From Leishmania infantum JPCM5 (taxonomy: Eukaryota; Euglenozoa; Kinetoplastea; Trypanosomatida; Trypanosomatidae), in NCBI RefSeq assembly GCF_000002875.2, contig NC_009412.2, positions 881,001-945,000 on the forward strand: a stretch of 64,000 nt of DNA. Reading direction: 5' to 3'. Below, piece after piece: positions 21,761-32,876 of this stretch. Under the pieces are notes generated by a model, which saw nothing but the letters and a program-made list of their open reading frames with translations, did not search any database and was not told the origin of the DNA. Made by a program: the position numbers and the translations under genes. Each line of letters starts with the position of its first letter. Positions within the stretch are counted from its first letter, which is position 1.

Positions 21761-24271
21761 ATGGACATGGCAGCTGTTCGCCGCGGCGTCGTCGATCGCA
21801 GTGATCGGCAAGGGCCGAAGCTGATCGCCGTGATCATTGGCGAGGCGCTGTTGCCCACACGCCTGCATGGCGGGCGCGCGACCGTTGTTGGCCCGCTGAG
21901 CCCCCTCAGTCCCTCCCCTCGCATTCCGGCTGCGCTGCTGCCGGTGTGCAATACCCCCGTCATCGACTATGTGCTTGAAAACTTGGTCCTTAACGGGGTG
22001 GATGAGGCGACCATCCTGCTCAACTCCTCCTCTGCGGCGAAGACGATTGCGCACCTCTCCGAGTGCCGCACGGCGCGTGGCAAGCCGTGGATGCTGAGTG
22101 ACTCCATAAACGTGACGGTGGTCGAGTGCGCGCGCCGAATCAGCACGCTGGCGGACGCCGCGGACGAGATGCGGGAGCGCAACGTCGTTCCGCAAAACGG
22201 TTCGTTCCTGCTCGTCCCGATCGACACGGTGGCCTCCTTCACGAACCTGCGCGCGTGCTATCAGACACACCTGGAGCGGGTGCGCAAGGTGAGCAAGTAC
22301 GCCGCAACGTTGCTGTGCGTCTCCTCTCGCTCCGCTCTTGCGGCAGCCCTGCGCAATTCCTTGATGAACCACCTCGCTGAAGCAGAGGAGGTGAGCTCTC
22401 AGTCCCCCGTATCCCCGATCGGCGGCAGTGGCCGCCACGGCGTACTTAGCATCCGGCAGACGTCGGAGATGCTGCGCCTTCGCAACTACACGGCCCCGGT
22501 GCTTCCGCGGGAGCGCCACACCATGTTCGTGCTCAACAAGGCAACGCAAGTTGTGACGTACATGGCGCGCTTCGAAAACGGCGAGGAGGCACCGGAGCCG
22601 CCGGCGGTGGCGTTCAGCAGCAGTGCCCCGCAGTCGGTGCGCATGGACCTCTTGCCGACCGGCTACATGTTTTGCTGCTGCGAGGCGCTCTCCCTAATCG
22701 AGTTTCACATTCGCGACCTCTACAGTTTCCTCAGCACATCTCTGCTAGGCCAGACGGAGATCTACGGCAACGTCTTCGGTCTCATCGAGCTACCCTCATC
22801 CTCGGCGGTGCTGGAGCCGATAAACAGCGCGGAGGCGTACATCCAGTGCAACCTCGACGTGTGCGCGCGGCGGCTTTTTCCGATGACGCGGGAGAGCTGC
22901 TTTGCCGAGGAGTTGGCCAAGTACGCCGTCTCCTCGACGTGCGAAACTGTCTACCTGCACACGACCGCCAGGTGCGCAAGCAGCAGCCTCATGGGCCCGA
23001 ATGTGGTAGTAGGCGAGGAGGTGAGCGTGCCGGCCTCGGTGGAGCTGGCCGGGACAGTGCTCGGCGCGCGGGTCGAGCTAGGCGATGAGGCCTCGCTGCG
23101 CAGCTGTGTCGTGATGGAGGGCGCCCGAATTGGGCGTCGGTGTGTGCTGCACGGGTGCCTGATCGGGCCCCACGCCGTGATTGGAGATGGCGCGGAGCTC
23201 TCCTACGTCGTTGTGGGGGAGCGCTGTGTGTTGGACGGGGTAACCATTAGCGGTGCACCACTCGTTCTGCAGCATCAGGCGATCGAGTGCGACGTGGACG
23301 ATATCAGCGGCACAGACGAGGACGGCGTTTCAAGAGGTGACGAGGGCGAGGAGGGGTCGTCTTCCTCATCTCTCTCCAGCAGCAGCGAGGGCGCCGTAGG
23401 CCACAAGACGGACAAGCTGCTCACCGGCGCCAACGGCCGCGGGCACGCGCTTGAGGACCGCTACAGCAGCAACATTCTCCCAACCAGTGCGCTCTTCACG
23501 GAGGACCCGGTGGCGCGCCCGTCGCAGAGCGATGGCGAGGGTGAATCCTCTGAGGAGGACGACGAGCAAGTGCTGTTTCGCCGCAGCATTCAGCGCCACG
23601 TCCAGGCGGCGCTCCTGCAACCGTCCCGCATCGAATCCAGCAGCTACGACATGTCCACCATCTGCCTCTCCAGCGGCTTCGGCTACCCCGAGCTGTGCGA
23701 GATCGTCACGGAGCTGCTCATGGAGCACCTCCTCAGTACACATCGCGACGAGTCCCCGGCGAACATAGTCGAGGCCGCGCGAGATATGTTCCACACATGG
23801 TGCCGGCCGTTCTACAGCAACTTCCTGTCCAAGAACCAGCAGCCGAACATGGACGCGATGGTCGCGACGCTCGAGGGGCTGTGCGGTGCCATCGGCGGCG
23901 AGAACTGTCCGCTGCGCTGCTACGGCCCGCAGCTCGTGGAGATTCTCTACTACGGTTGCGACGATGACCTCTACAATGAGCGCGGCTACTGCATTGTGAG
24001 CGGCGAGAGCTTGATCGCCTTCGACGCGGAGATGGAGCACCGGCGTGAGGTGTTGCAGCGCTACACCGCCTTCAAGGGTGGCCGGGTCAAGAACAGGGGC
24101 GCCGCAAGGCTGTCGAGCAGCAACTCCGACACATCCAGCAGCAGTAGCAGCAGCACCAGTAGCGGCGACGATGAAGAGTCGCGTGACCTGCACGAGGAAG
24201 GCAAGGTGCTGGTCGCCGTCAGCTGCCACGACTTCATTATGGGTGTGAAGGACTTCCTCGAGGCTGAGTAG
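21761..24271 (+). CDS. Translation initiation factor eIF2B, epsilon (catalytic) subunit
   Basis: 836 aa from ATG 21761 (MDMAAVRRG). Guanine-nucleotide exchange subunit that recycles eIF2-GDP to eIF2-GTP for initiator-tRNA delivery. The N-terminal nucleotidyltransferase-like domain (~15-330) includes LIAVIIGEALLPTRL, IPAALLPVCNTPVIDYVLE and LNGVDEATILLN. A left-handed beta-helix of hexapeptide repeats (~408-507) includes GPNVVVGEEVSV, GTVLGARVELGD and GPHAVIGDGAEL. An acidic Ser-rich linker (~515-620) leads to the C-terminal W2/HEAT-type domain (~625-775: SSGFGYPELCEIVTELLMEHLL, then AFDAEMEHRREVLQRY), which carries the exchange activity. A poly-Ser insert and a final DFIMGVKDFLEAE segment end the protein. 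Insertions in the first domain make it longer than yeast or human relatives (~710-720 aa). Confidence 0.87.
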   Translation: MDMAAVRRGVVDRSDRQGPKLIAVIIGEALLPTRLHGGRATVVGPLSPLSPSPRIPAALLPVCNTPVIDYVLENLVLNGVDEATILLNSSSAAKTIAHLSECRTARGKPWMLSDSINVTVVECARRISTLADAADEMRERNVVPQNGSFLLVPIDTVASFTNLRACYQTHLERVRKVSKYAATLLCVSSRSALAAALRNSLMNHLAEAEEVSSQSPVSPIGGSGRHGVLSIRQTSEMLRLRNYTAPVLPRERHTMFVLNKATQVVTYMARFENGEEAPEPPAVAFSSSAPQSVRMDLLPTGYMFCCCEALSLIEFHIRDLYSFLSTSLLGQTEIYGNVFGLIELPSSSAVLEPINSAEAYIQCNLDVCARRLFPMTRESCFAEELAKYAVSSTCETVYLHTTARCASSSLMGPNVVVGEEVSVPASVELAGTVLGARVELGDEASLRSCVVMEGARIGRRCVLHGCLIGPHAVIGDGAELSYVVVGERCVLDGVTISGAPLVLQHQAIECDVDDISGTDEDGVSRGDEGEEGSSSSSLSSSSEGAVGHKTDKLLTGANGRGHALEDRYSSNILPTSALFTEDPVARPSQSDGEGESSEEDDEQVLFRRSIQRHVQAALLQPSRIESSSYDMSTICLSSGFGYPELCEIVTELLMEHLLSTHRDESPANIVEAARDMFHTWCRPFYSNFLSKNQQPNMDAMVATLEGLCGAIGGENCPLRCYGPQLVEILYYGCDDDLYNERGYCIVSGESLIAFDAEMEHRREVLQRYTAFKGGRVKNRGAARLSSSNSDTSSSSSSSTSSGDDEESRDLHEEGKVLVAVSCHDFIMGVKDFLEAE

Positions 24272-25528
24272 GGTGTCCGTGGGAGGAGTGGGTGGAAGAG
24301 GAAGGGCGAGGGGAGCTTCCAGCCCAAAGGGAGGAGGGGGAGAGGCACAAGGCGCACGCGGGCAGCGACGAAGCGGCCCCCGCTCCCCATCTTTCAGCGT
24401 TCTTCCCCCCTCCCCCACACCCTGAGCGCATAGAAACACAAAGCCAATATGGCTTCACAGAGGGCTCGAGTGCACGGAAGTGCTGATAACGTTGACCACC
24501 TGTGCTTTCCCATTCTCTGCCTCCCCATGATCTTCAACCCGTCCTCACGCGCTGGCTCTTTCGCTGAGGCTCCGGGGCTGAGAAGTCATTTTCTGATAAC
24601 GAGCAGCGGAGTGCATATGCGTCCACCTTGAACCATCTAAGCAGGCCGCAAGCGTAAACGTGACGCAGCCTTCTCATCAAGGGTGGGTGGGTGGAATCCC
24701 AAGAGGTGCTCTGTTTCTCTATCGGTGTTTTGTGTGTACGAGTGCATTCCTAGATGGTGTCTGCGTGTGTGTGTGTGGCGGCGAGGGGGAGGGCTGCGAC
24801 GGGGACGCTGAGTGCCCGCTGCGCGCAAACCCCTGTCATCGTCTGCATCCACGCAGTTATTGACACACGCGCGCATGTGTGAGGCGTAGAAGCGAGGGCG
24901 ACGTAGGGAGAGGTGCAGCGCTACGAGGAGGGCGCGCCCGCGTTCTTCTCCTGGTCTGCTATCATCTTCCCTCTCTTCGTGCCCCTTCTTGCTTCTCGAA
25001 TGGCGATGCGCATGTGCCCCTAGCTCGTCACTGCTTTGCCCGTAGCAAGATCAGGGCGCTGCCTGATCACCGTCTTTGCCCCCCCCCTCCCCCCTCCCTC
25101 GCTCCCCCTCGATCCACCGCTTTATCATCATCTCCCCCTTCCCCATTTCTCACTGGCGCTCAAAAACTGTGCGCTTCAGCGTGGCTGCCCTCCAGTGTGC
25201 GTGTTCCTTTGGATTTCGCTTCCTTTTCTGGTGCGCGCGCCTGACTCTCCGCCTCCCAGAACCTTCTCCTCCGCTCTCTCGCGCGCACATCAGGGACGTA
25301 CACACACACACACACACACGTGACGCGCGCACACGTAAAAGGTACACAGACATCCTCACACTTCATAGAGAGAAGGAGGGTGAGGCGTCCATAGAATCGG
25401 TCTAACGCATAGAGGCGTGCGAGAGACGTACCGAACTTCCGCGTCGTGCCGCGGTGAGTGCGTGCGCGCTCATGTGTGTTCACGCCTAGGCAAGGCGTTC
25501 GCTTGACGCGCTTTGACTACTGTGCAAA
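24272..25528. other. Intergenic region, no gene seen
   Basis: 1.26 kb with purine-rich sequence just after the eIF2B stop, a GT run (24764-24776), a C-rich pyrimidine tract (25078-25145) and a CA run (25300-25320). Confidence 0.7.
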
Positions 25529-27475
25529 ATGCTCGACGACCCTTTGGCAGAGCCGGGGCATGCACCACCGTCCTCGCCGCCGACCCTCGCCTCATCGTCC
25601 GTGTCTGCAATACAGCACGAGAGCGCCGCATCCGTGATTCCGTGCTCCTCCTCGTCCTCCTCGTCCTCTTCGGCCTCCACCGCTTCAACGGCGACGCGCA
25701 GCTCACCCGTCTCCGGCTATGCGATACCTGCCGATACGACGACCCTCGAGGACGCTCCGCTTTCTCTGTCGCGCCTTAAGAGGCGCACCAGAGTCTTGGA
25801 GGAGGAGCGGCTGCACTATGCGCAGCTGGGCCAGCGTGCGGCAGATGCCTTTGAGGAGCACCGGCGCGAGCTCACGCAGCTGGTGCAGAAGGAACGGGCC
25901 ATTCGCGGCCACCGTGAAGACGTGCTGCGAGCTCAGCTGCAGGAGACGCTTCAAGCAAATCGCGAACTTATGGCGCGCGTCTCGGAACAGCGTCGACGGC
26001 ACGAGGAAGCGTGGGTTGCAGAACTGCAGAGGCATCGCGGCAGCAACACGGGCCAAGGCGAGTTGGAGTCGACGCTGCGGCAGCTGCACGAGGAGTGGGT
26101 AGAGCTGCGGCGTGGTTTGGCGGAGACGGAGGCCTCGCATGAGGAGCACCGTCGAAGCCTCGCCGCCTGCTTGCGTGATCAAGAGTGCCTGAGGAGTAGG
26201 GTGCGCTCCCTGCAGGATGGACTACGGGGCGCTGAGGCGGCGGCCGCAGCGGCGGAACAGCTCGAGGAGGAGGTTGTGGATGATGGACAAGGGCAAACGG
26301 GACCAGCGGCAGCGCCAGTCAAGAGTCCCAAGGAGAGCTGGGCGGAAAAGCCGTCGTCGCGTACATCTGTTGCAGCGTCGCCGCAGCTCACGCGGCACCC
26401 GCGCTGCTCGTACTGCGACATGCTACCCAAAGTCTGGGACGCGCCGTCGCCCAAGCGTCGTGTGCCGCGCCGTCATTTTGTGCCGAGCGGTCCGTGGGAC
26501 GCCTGCAGCCCCTGTCGCGCCTCCTCGCCCTGCACCCACAACGTGGAGGCGATGGTGGCGACCATCGAGCGCGGGAACTACCTACGGCCTCGACTGTACT
26601 ACCACCGCGTGGGGCGTGGGCCGACTGACGTGGCCGATGCCCCCGTGGCGGCAGCTTCACCGTATCGGCAACGCCGCGGCGGTTTAAGCACGGCGCGGCC
26701 ACCACCGACTCCTCCAGCTGCATGCACCTCGTCCTGCGCATCCGCGACGCCTCCGCGGAATGGAGACTACCGCCACCTGCACAACTTTCAACACTCGCCT
26801 GGGTTGTCGTCGTCATCGACCCCGTCCGGTACTCGCACCCCGGACACACACACGACCACGGGGTCTTCGTCGTCATCGTGCTCGTGCTCAGCCTGCGCGC
26901 CCGCCTCTACAAGCGCTCCGGTGAAGGAGAGCACGCATTCGCCATCCGCACGGCATCGTGGCGAGCGCCGGCGCGAGGCCTCGCCGTACCGGCCACGGAG
27001 CCGCTGTTTTTCGCCCCGCACCCGAGGCGAAAGGCTCCGAGCAGACACCCAGGCGAGCGCGGGCGTGCGTATGCCTCCGCATCACAGCGAACCCACCACC
27101 GCACCGGGTTCATTGCCGGCTTTTCATCGCGTACCATTACCACCACCGCGACCGGCCGCGGACGGCCTGCACGGAGCCGCTCTGAACGCCACTTGCCGTG
27201 CTCTTATTACTGATCTGGCTGATATGCGGGCCGAGTACCGACTCTGCCAGCGCCAGCTGCGCGACCCGCACGGGGATTCTGTGGCAGCGAGTCAAGCGAT
27301 GCGCCGCCTGATGCACGAAATGGACAGCAAAGCAGCCCAGATACACGCGCTGCGCCTGGAGCAGGGGCGCCACAACAACGCACTGCGAGTGCGGGATGTG
27401 CTGCGGGAGGTTACGGCAGAGAATCGCTATTGCGAGGCTGTGTACAGCGATCTGCTGGACTTGATACGCACCTAA
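25529..27475 (+). CDS. Coiled-coil protein with Cys motifs, function unknown
   Basis: 648 aa from ATG 25529. A Ser-rich N-terminus (~1-75) is followed by a long charged coiled coil (~80-250, for example RRTRVLEEERLHYAQLGQRA). A Cys-containing segment has CSYC at ~293-296 and CSPC/SPCTHN ~30-40 residues later, perhaps metal-binding. Then comes a Pro/Ser/Thr-rich disordered stretch and a second coiled coil at ~551-648 (LITDLADMRAEYRLCQRQL, MHEMDSKAAQIHALRLEQ). The last segment loosely resembles the Cep57 microtubule-binding region, a guess only. No membrane segments. Compatible with a cytoskeletal or basal-body protein, but no family is recognised with confidence. A 163-residue open frame in another phase (26722-27213) is a shadow. 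Confidence 0.8.
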   Translation: MLDDPLAEPGHAPPSSPPTLASSSVSAIQHESAASVIPCSSSSSSSSSASTASTATRSSPVSGYAIPADTTTLEDAPLSLSRLKRRTRVLEEERLHYAQLGQRAADAFEEHRRELTQLVQKERAIRGHREDVLRAQLQETLQANRELMARVSEQRRRHEEAWVAELQRHRGSNTGQGELESTLRQLHEEWVELRRGLAETEASHEEHRRSLAACLRDQECLRSRVRSLQDGLRGAEAAAAAAEQLEEEVVDDGQGQTGPAAAPVKSPKESWAEKPSSRTSVAASPQLTRHPRCSYCDMLPKVWDAPSPKRRVPRRHFVPSGPWDACSPCRASSPCTHNVEAMVATIERGNYLRPRLYYHRVGRGPTDVADAPVAAASPYRQRRGGLSTARPPPTPPAACTSSCASATPPRNGDYRHLHNFQHSPGLSSSSTPSGTRTPDTHTTTGSSSSSCSCSACAPASTSAPVKESTHSPSARHRGERRREASPYRPRSRCFSPRTRGERLRADTQASAGVRMPPHHSEPTTAPGSLPAFHRVPLPPPRPAADGLHGAALNATCRALITDLADMRAEYRLCQRQLRDPHGDSVAASQAMRRLMHEMDSKAAQIHALRLEQGRHNNALRVRDVLREVTAENRYCEAVYSDLLDLIRT

Positions 27476-28571
27476 AGGACCAGCTGTGAGAGGCATCGTC
27501 CGAGGGGGCGGGGCGTGTAGCTGCGAATCTTCTCCCCCTCTTGTAGTTCTCACGCGTTGCTCACTACGCAACACACACACACACACACACACACGCACAT
27601 ATGCAAGCATGAACATAGAAAAGCCAGCGAGGCATTGTGCGCAGCACGGTCGCAGCTATGGCGGGCCATCGCGCCATAGAGAGAGCAAGAGAAAAGGAAC
27701 ACCACCCAACACCCTTGGCATCTACGTGCGCAAGGGTGGCGATGCCCTGCACACACGGCACCTGCGCCGTCGACGAGTGCATTAAGCATATAATGGGGCC
27801 GGTGCCCTTGTTTTGTGCGTATCCCACTTTTGTTCTTCCCGTTTCGTTCAAGGATACAGTTGCATCGTCGCTGGTGCACAACCGCAGAGAGAAGCGGAGG
27901 TGGGCACACCCACACTCAAGCCACACGACGCGTTCATGAGGGGCGAGCGAGGGAGCGTGTGATTCGCATCAGCGTCATCACGCTCACGCTCTCTGTGCTT
28001 CTCTGTCTGTGCTCGACATATCCGCCACGACCACACCAGAGCGACCGGCCTCTACCCCGGCTCTGCCGTGCTTCTCCCTCTGCATCCCTCCCCGGTCTCC
28101 CGCGTCGGCGCACCTCCACTGCTAATGCCTCGGCATGTACGCAAACTCCCTCACTTCCTCATTCCTTCACTGCAATCTCCCCCGTCTTCTTCCCGCTCCC
28201 TCCGATTTGACCGGCCTCCACGTGGGTACCACCTGCACACCCCTCCTGTGTGTCTGTGGAACGCTTTTCATGAACTTGGCGTCCTCCACCGCATGTGAAA
28301 AACAGAGAGATTAGTCAGGCACACGCCCGCATAGTTTATACGTGCATACACGCATACACACATACGCAAGGAGTGAGTGATCGTGCGGTCCGCAGCGTAC
28401 GCCCTCTCCCCCCTCCACCCCCAACACACACACACACACGCACCCTATCGCACGGGTCAGAGGCTTGTGCGCGTGCACGCGTGCAGTCACGGCGTAGAAT
28501 CGCTCTTGAGCATTAAAGCAAGCAAACTCGGCAACCCGCCATCACCACGGAAGTCGTCTTACGCAGCGGCC
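27476..28571. other. Intergenic region, no gene seen
   Basis: 1.1 kb with a (CA)n run (27571-27594), pyrimidine-rich stretches around 28060-28210, and a second CA run (28424-28440) upstream of eIF3e. The open frame leading into eIF3e has only alternative start codons upstream of 28572. Confidence 0.7.
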
Positions 28572-29789
28572 ATGGACATGCTAACGAAGCTGCTGCCCTA
28601 CATGGACAAGCACCTAGCCCTGGGCCTGCTGAACCACTACGCGCAGAACGGCGAGGATGTGCAAGATGCCATGATGAAGCTGATCGAGACGACCGGGCTG
28701 AACGCCGATGGCAGCATCAAGACAGAGACGGAGGAGATGATGGCCAAAGCAACCGCGGCTGCCCAACCGGCGCTGAAGGAGTTCTTCGACGAGTCCGAGG
28801 ACGACCATTCCACGTACCAGTTTAAGCTGACGGAGACCGAGATAGGGGAGCGACGCACGCAGGGTGAGCTGTCGCACGAGTTCCTTTCCGAGAAAAAGGG
28901 CATCACGGCGGCTGTCATGAATGCGTTGTACAAGCTTGCGTATCTCTACTACGACACCGGCGCCTACGGCGACGCCTCGGAGCTGCTGACGCTGTGCCAG
29001 TGCGTGAGTGGTTACGACAACATCCGCTCAGATACGATTCTGTGGGGTAAGCTGATGAGTGACATCGGCGCCGTCAACTGGCAGTCCGCCATGCGTATTG
29101 CCGAGGAGATTCGCCGCTTGCACAATGCCAGCGAGGAGGACCTCTTCGGTGCCCCGAACACCACCACGGTGCGTGCGCGGGTGTGGCTGCTGCACTGGGT
29201 ACTCTTCCCGTTCTTCAAGGGCGGCCTGCAGTATTCGCTGCAGCTGCTGTACTTCATCTTCGATCACCGCCACGACCAGACATACCGCAAGGCCGTTGAG
29301 ACGGTGTGCCCGCACTACCTGCGGTACATCTGCGCGGCTGTCCTTTTGCACCGAACCCGTTACAGCAACTTTGTTAGCGCCGCGGAGCTGGTGGAGGCCA
29401 TCTACGAGTACTCGGACCCCCTCACGCAGCTGGTGAGTCTCATTCAGAAGGCTTCCTTCGAGGATGCCATAGCGCTGCTGCCCGAGGTGCGGCGTATGAT
29501 CAAGGAGGACTACTTCCTGGCCGACTACGAGGACGAGCTCATTGAGAACGCGAAGCGCATGATCTTCAGCAAGTACATGTCTCTGCACTCCGTCGTCTCC
29601 ATTCCGTATGTGGCGGAGCAGCTGGACATGTCCAAGGCCGATGCCGAGGTGTGGCTGGTCAACCTTATCAGCGAGTCCGTGAAGCATCGCGCAAAGATCG
29701 ACTCAGTGAACGAGCAGCTGAACGTGGAGCCGCAGACGCGCTCGCTGGAGTCGCTCATCTACGACAAGCTAGACACCGTTCTGCGTTGA
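28572..29789 (+). CDS. Translation initiation factor eIF3 subunit e (INT6)
   Basis: 405 aa from ATG 28572 (MDMLTKLLPYMDKHL); an ATG two codons later is an alternative. The N-terminal helical eIF3e signature covers ~1-50, helical TPR-like repeats occupy the middle (ALYKLAYLYYDTGAYGDASELL, GKLMSDIGAVNWQSAM), and the C-terminal PCI winged helix lies at ~332-395 (SKYMSLHSVVSIPYVAEQL, then AEVWLVNLISESVKHRAKID). eIF3e is part of the PCI/MPN core of eIF3, which scaffolds the 43S pre-initiation complex. Length is close to the family's usual ~440 aa. No internal defects seen. Confidence 0.88.
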   Translation: MDMLTKLLPYMDKHLALGLLNHYAQNGEDVQDAMMKLIETTGLNADGSIKTETEEMMAKATAAAQPALKEFFDESEDDHSTYQFKLTETEIGERRTQGELSHEFLSEKKGITAAVMNALYKLAYLYYDTGAYGDASELLTLCQCVSGYDNIRSDTILWGKLMSDIGAVNWQSAMRIAEEIRRLHNASEEDLFGAPNTTTVRARVWLLHWVLFPFFKGGLQYSLQLLYFIFDHRHDQTYRKAVETVCPHYLRYICAAVLLHRTRYSNFVSAAELVEAIYEYSDPLTQLVSLIQKASFEDAIALLPEVRRMIKEDYFLADYEDELIENAKRMIFSKYMSLHSVVSIPYVAEQLDMSKADAEVWLVNLISESVKHRAKIDSVNEQLNVEPQTRSLESLIYDKLDTVLR

Positions 29790-32700
29790 ACCGGCGCCCC
29801 GTCTTCTTCGTTTCTCCCTTTTCCCGGTCTTTGCGGGGCGCCGGCGTGGACTTCTTGCACACTTCCCCACCACCGTGTGTTGGCGCCGTGGCGCCGAGGA
29901 CGTGAGGACTGCTCGTGGACTCGCTGGTGAGGCGGGTGAGAGAGAGCGAGAGAGCGAGGAAGCCCCTTCCAACAGCTGTCGCGTGCACCTGCGCGCACGC
30001 GTGTTTTGGGTGTGCGTTTTATGTGTTTCGTTGTTGTTGCGGAGAGGCTGAGTTGGCCTTCTCCGTTGTCGTCTTGTCCTTCGCGTGCGCCCCGCGTGCG
30101 CCCCGCGTGTGCCCTTCTCGCGTGCCTCTTTTCGCCTTACTAAACAAAGCGCGCGAACGAAGCAGCGGGGTCGATCGGCGGCACGCACGCATCGGGGGCG
30201 GTGCTGCGATGACGGGCTCGTAACTAAGAGCGTAAGCAGGAGATGCGCGCAACTTTAAAAGCACACATACACGCAAAGGAGAGAGAGAGGGGGGAGGGAG
30301 GGAGCCTTTTATTTTCTAACTGTTCCTCATATTGGGGCGTCTGCGTTGTTAGCGTCTGCGTGTGTGTGCGCGCGCACGTTTTTCCGTGTTGTATCGGATT
30401 GGTGGCTGCTTTGAACGTGCGTCTGGCAGCGCCAAGGAGCGCACAAGAGTGGAAGGAGGGGGGGGAGGCAAAGAAAGGAAGGACGGCTGCCCGCCCCCCG
30501 GTCGTGCACGATCTATGTATCTCTGCGCCTGCCTATGAGAGCGTACACATGTGCACGTGTGTTGTTGTTGCTGGTTGCTTCTCCCCCCTCGTCGTGAGCG
30601 CCGGTGCGTTTCGTTGTTCCTCTCTCTCTCCGGTTTCTTTGTGATAACGGTAGGCGGTATCTGCGCGTGTGTGCGGATGTGGATATGGGCGCACTACCTG
30701 GCAAGGGCGTTGCCCCACACATGTATATCCCCCCCCCCCATGCCCTCAAGCACCATATCCACACACGCACATACATATGCAACCGCGCGAAAAAAAAAAA
30801 ACAAATGCCCCAAACCAGCACGAAGACGAAGAGCAACACAAGAGCAGCTTAGCGCGGGCACATGCATGCCCGAGATGCGCACAAGAGGTGTCTAGTGGCG
30901 TGTGAGTGGCTTTGGCGGCAATCGTCGTCGATGCACCCCGTTAGCAGAGGGATATACCGTGATGACAATGGGAGAAGGGAGGTGGACGAGGAGGAGAGAA
31001 GCCGGTGCGAGCAGTAGCGTTGAGGGAAAGCTGAGAGGGGGGGGGGCGGGACTGCGCTACTCCTATTCTGTGTTTTGCGTTGTTTCCAATTGCTTCTCCC
31101 CATCGTCACGCATCAACCCTCGTCTTCCCTTTCCCTTCTTGTGTCTGGTTCATCGCCCTATAGGGGTGCACGCGCGTGTGTTATGTGTCGGCTGTATGCC
31201 AGGCGCGCAGCTGATGGCTCCGCCTCGTCACGTTTGCGTCTTCGCTCTTTCCTCTGCGCTCTTCTCCATTTCTTCACCTTGCCCTCTTTTCTTCCTCCCT
31301 TATCCCTCTCTGTCCGCGCGCTGTCACGATGCCACACGCACACCGACATGCCGATCTGAATTTGCCCGAAACTCCCCCTCCCTTTCCCTCCTCTTTCCAG
31401 TCCTCTGCCTTTGATTGTGGACGTGGGAAAGTACCGCTTCGCTGAAAGGATTGTGCGCAGCCGATGCATCTGTTGCCCTCCCATCTGCCCATCCTCCTCT
31501 CCTGTGCCATTGGATTCGTGTGATTGTTGCTTACCGAGGCACGCCACACACAGACGCAGCGGCATACACACAGTCACACGAGAAGTCCGCCAGGCAAATC
31601 GATTATACACCTCCGCCCTTTGACCGCTCTGCTAACGGAATCTCTGACGGTTGCTGTGCTGTGCCCACAATCGTTTGCGTTGCCTAGTGCTGTACCACTC
31701 ATCGTCGTCACCATTGCTTCAGTTCTGGTAGAGCGCACATCCTCACACGTCGTCTCATCCGGCCACGTGCCTCCGCCCCAGAACGCTTCGTTATCTAAGC
31801 CCCTCCCCTCCTCTTCCCAGAGAAAGACACACACAGAGAAGCAAACGCGAACCCCTCGTGTGAGTGCGCGCACGCGTGTGACTGTCTCTCGTACTCTCTC
31901 TCCCCAGTTGCATGTGCTCCAAGCCTCTCTCGTGCTTGTGAGATTTCGCATGCACGCCAGCTCCCAGAGAGACGCACACACACACACGCACACACATACA
32001 CACGCATACACACGCACTTTACCCTTTTCATATTTCGTCCGTCCCCCCTGTATCCCTTGCTTCTCTTCGTTGCTCTTGCCTCTCTCCCCCTTCTCTGCAA
32101 CTCCTTCCCTGTACCGGCCCCACTCTACTCTAAACGCAGACATACACGCACACACATACACACATACATATACACTGGCCCATTGAAACGCCTCCACAGT
32201 ACTCCTTGCCTGCCTTGCTTGGAGGAGGGGTGGAGGTGTTTACGGCCCACTCTCGCCTTTGTTGCAGCTGCTGCTGTTGTCTCTGTGTCGTGTGTGTGTG
32301 TGTGTCCTTGCACCAGCTGCATGTACTCCGCGCGCTTTTAGTTGGCCTGTTGCTAGCTCTCTCCCGACTTTCGCTGTCGTTTTCGGCGTTTGGTTCTGCC
32401 CCCCTCCCCATCCCTCCCCCCACAACACTCGTCTCTCCTCCGGTACCACACCCGCTCTCGCTGTGTGTGTCGGTGTCTTCTGCTGCTGTGTCCCACACCA
32501 CACCCCGTCCACTTTCTCATATAGAAATCTTTTTGCTGTTGTTGCGCTTCATTTTGGGATTATACCGGATTCGTCGAGACAAGCGCGAGGCGCATGGCAA
32601 GGGCGAAGCGCTCAGCACACGTCCGTGTACACAACTCAGCCAGTGGGTCGAACAACAGCAACACACGAAAACGCAAAGAGCAGTGGTGTGTCTTCTCGAG

Positions 32701-32876
32701 GTGGCTGTTAGTGGGGTGAGAGAGGAGCAGAGAGTAAAGGACGCATCCACCCACACACACATACACACACACACAGCGCGAGAGCGAAGTGAAACCAACA
32801 AAAACGAGCGAACAGGCATTCTCGCTTCTCTTTTCCCTCGACCTGTAGCGCGTTGTTCTCATCATTGTTAGAGCGA
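29790..32876. other. Long intergenic region, no gene seen
   Basis: 3.1 kb spacer holding purine-rich patches (30281-30302, 30455-30482), a C run (30731-30739), an A run (30790-30801), CA runs (31975-32015, 32140-32175, 32750-32775) and long pyrimidine tracts. Open frames in both strands are translations of these simple repeats. No RNA gene or repeat family is recognised. Confidence 0.6.
32819..32848 (+). promoter_or_regulatory. Predicted spliced-leader acceptor for the 904-aa hypothetical
   Basis: A continuous C/T tract (32819-32840) ends at TAG with AG at 32847-32848, 29 bases before the ATG at 32877. Good match to the trypanosomatid acceptor pattern. Confidence 0.55.

Noticed and set aside
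23366..24439. 357-codon minus-strand open frame over eIF2B epsilon
   Set aside because: Antisense shadow of the coding frame with no recognisable protein; all real genes here are on the + strand.
26722..27213. 163-codon + strand open frame inside the coiled-coil gene
   Set aside because: It lies in another phase of the disordered Pro/Ser-rich part, and the main frame continues intact through it to a coiled-coil end.
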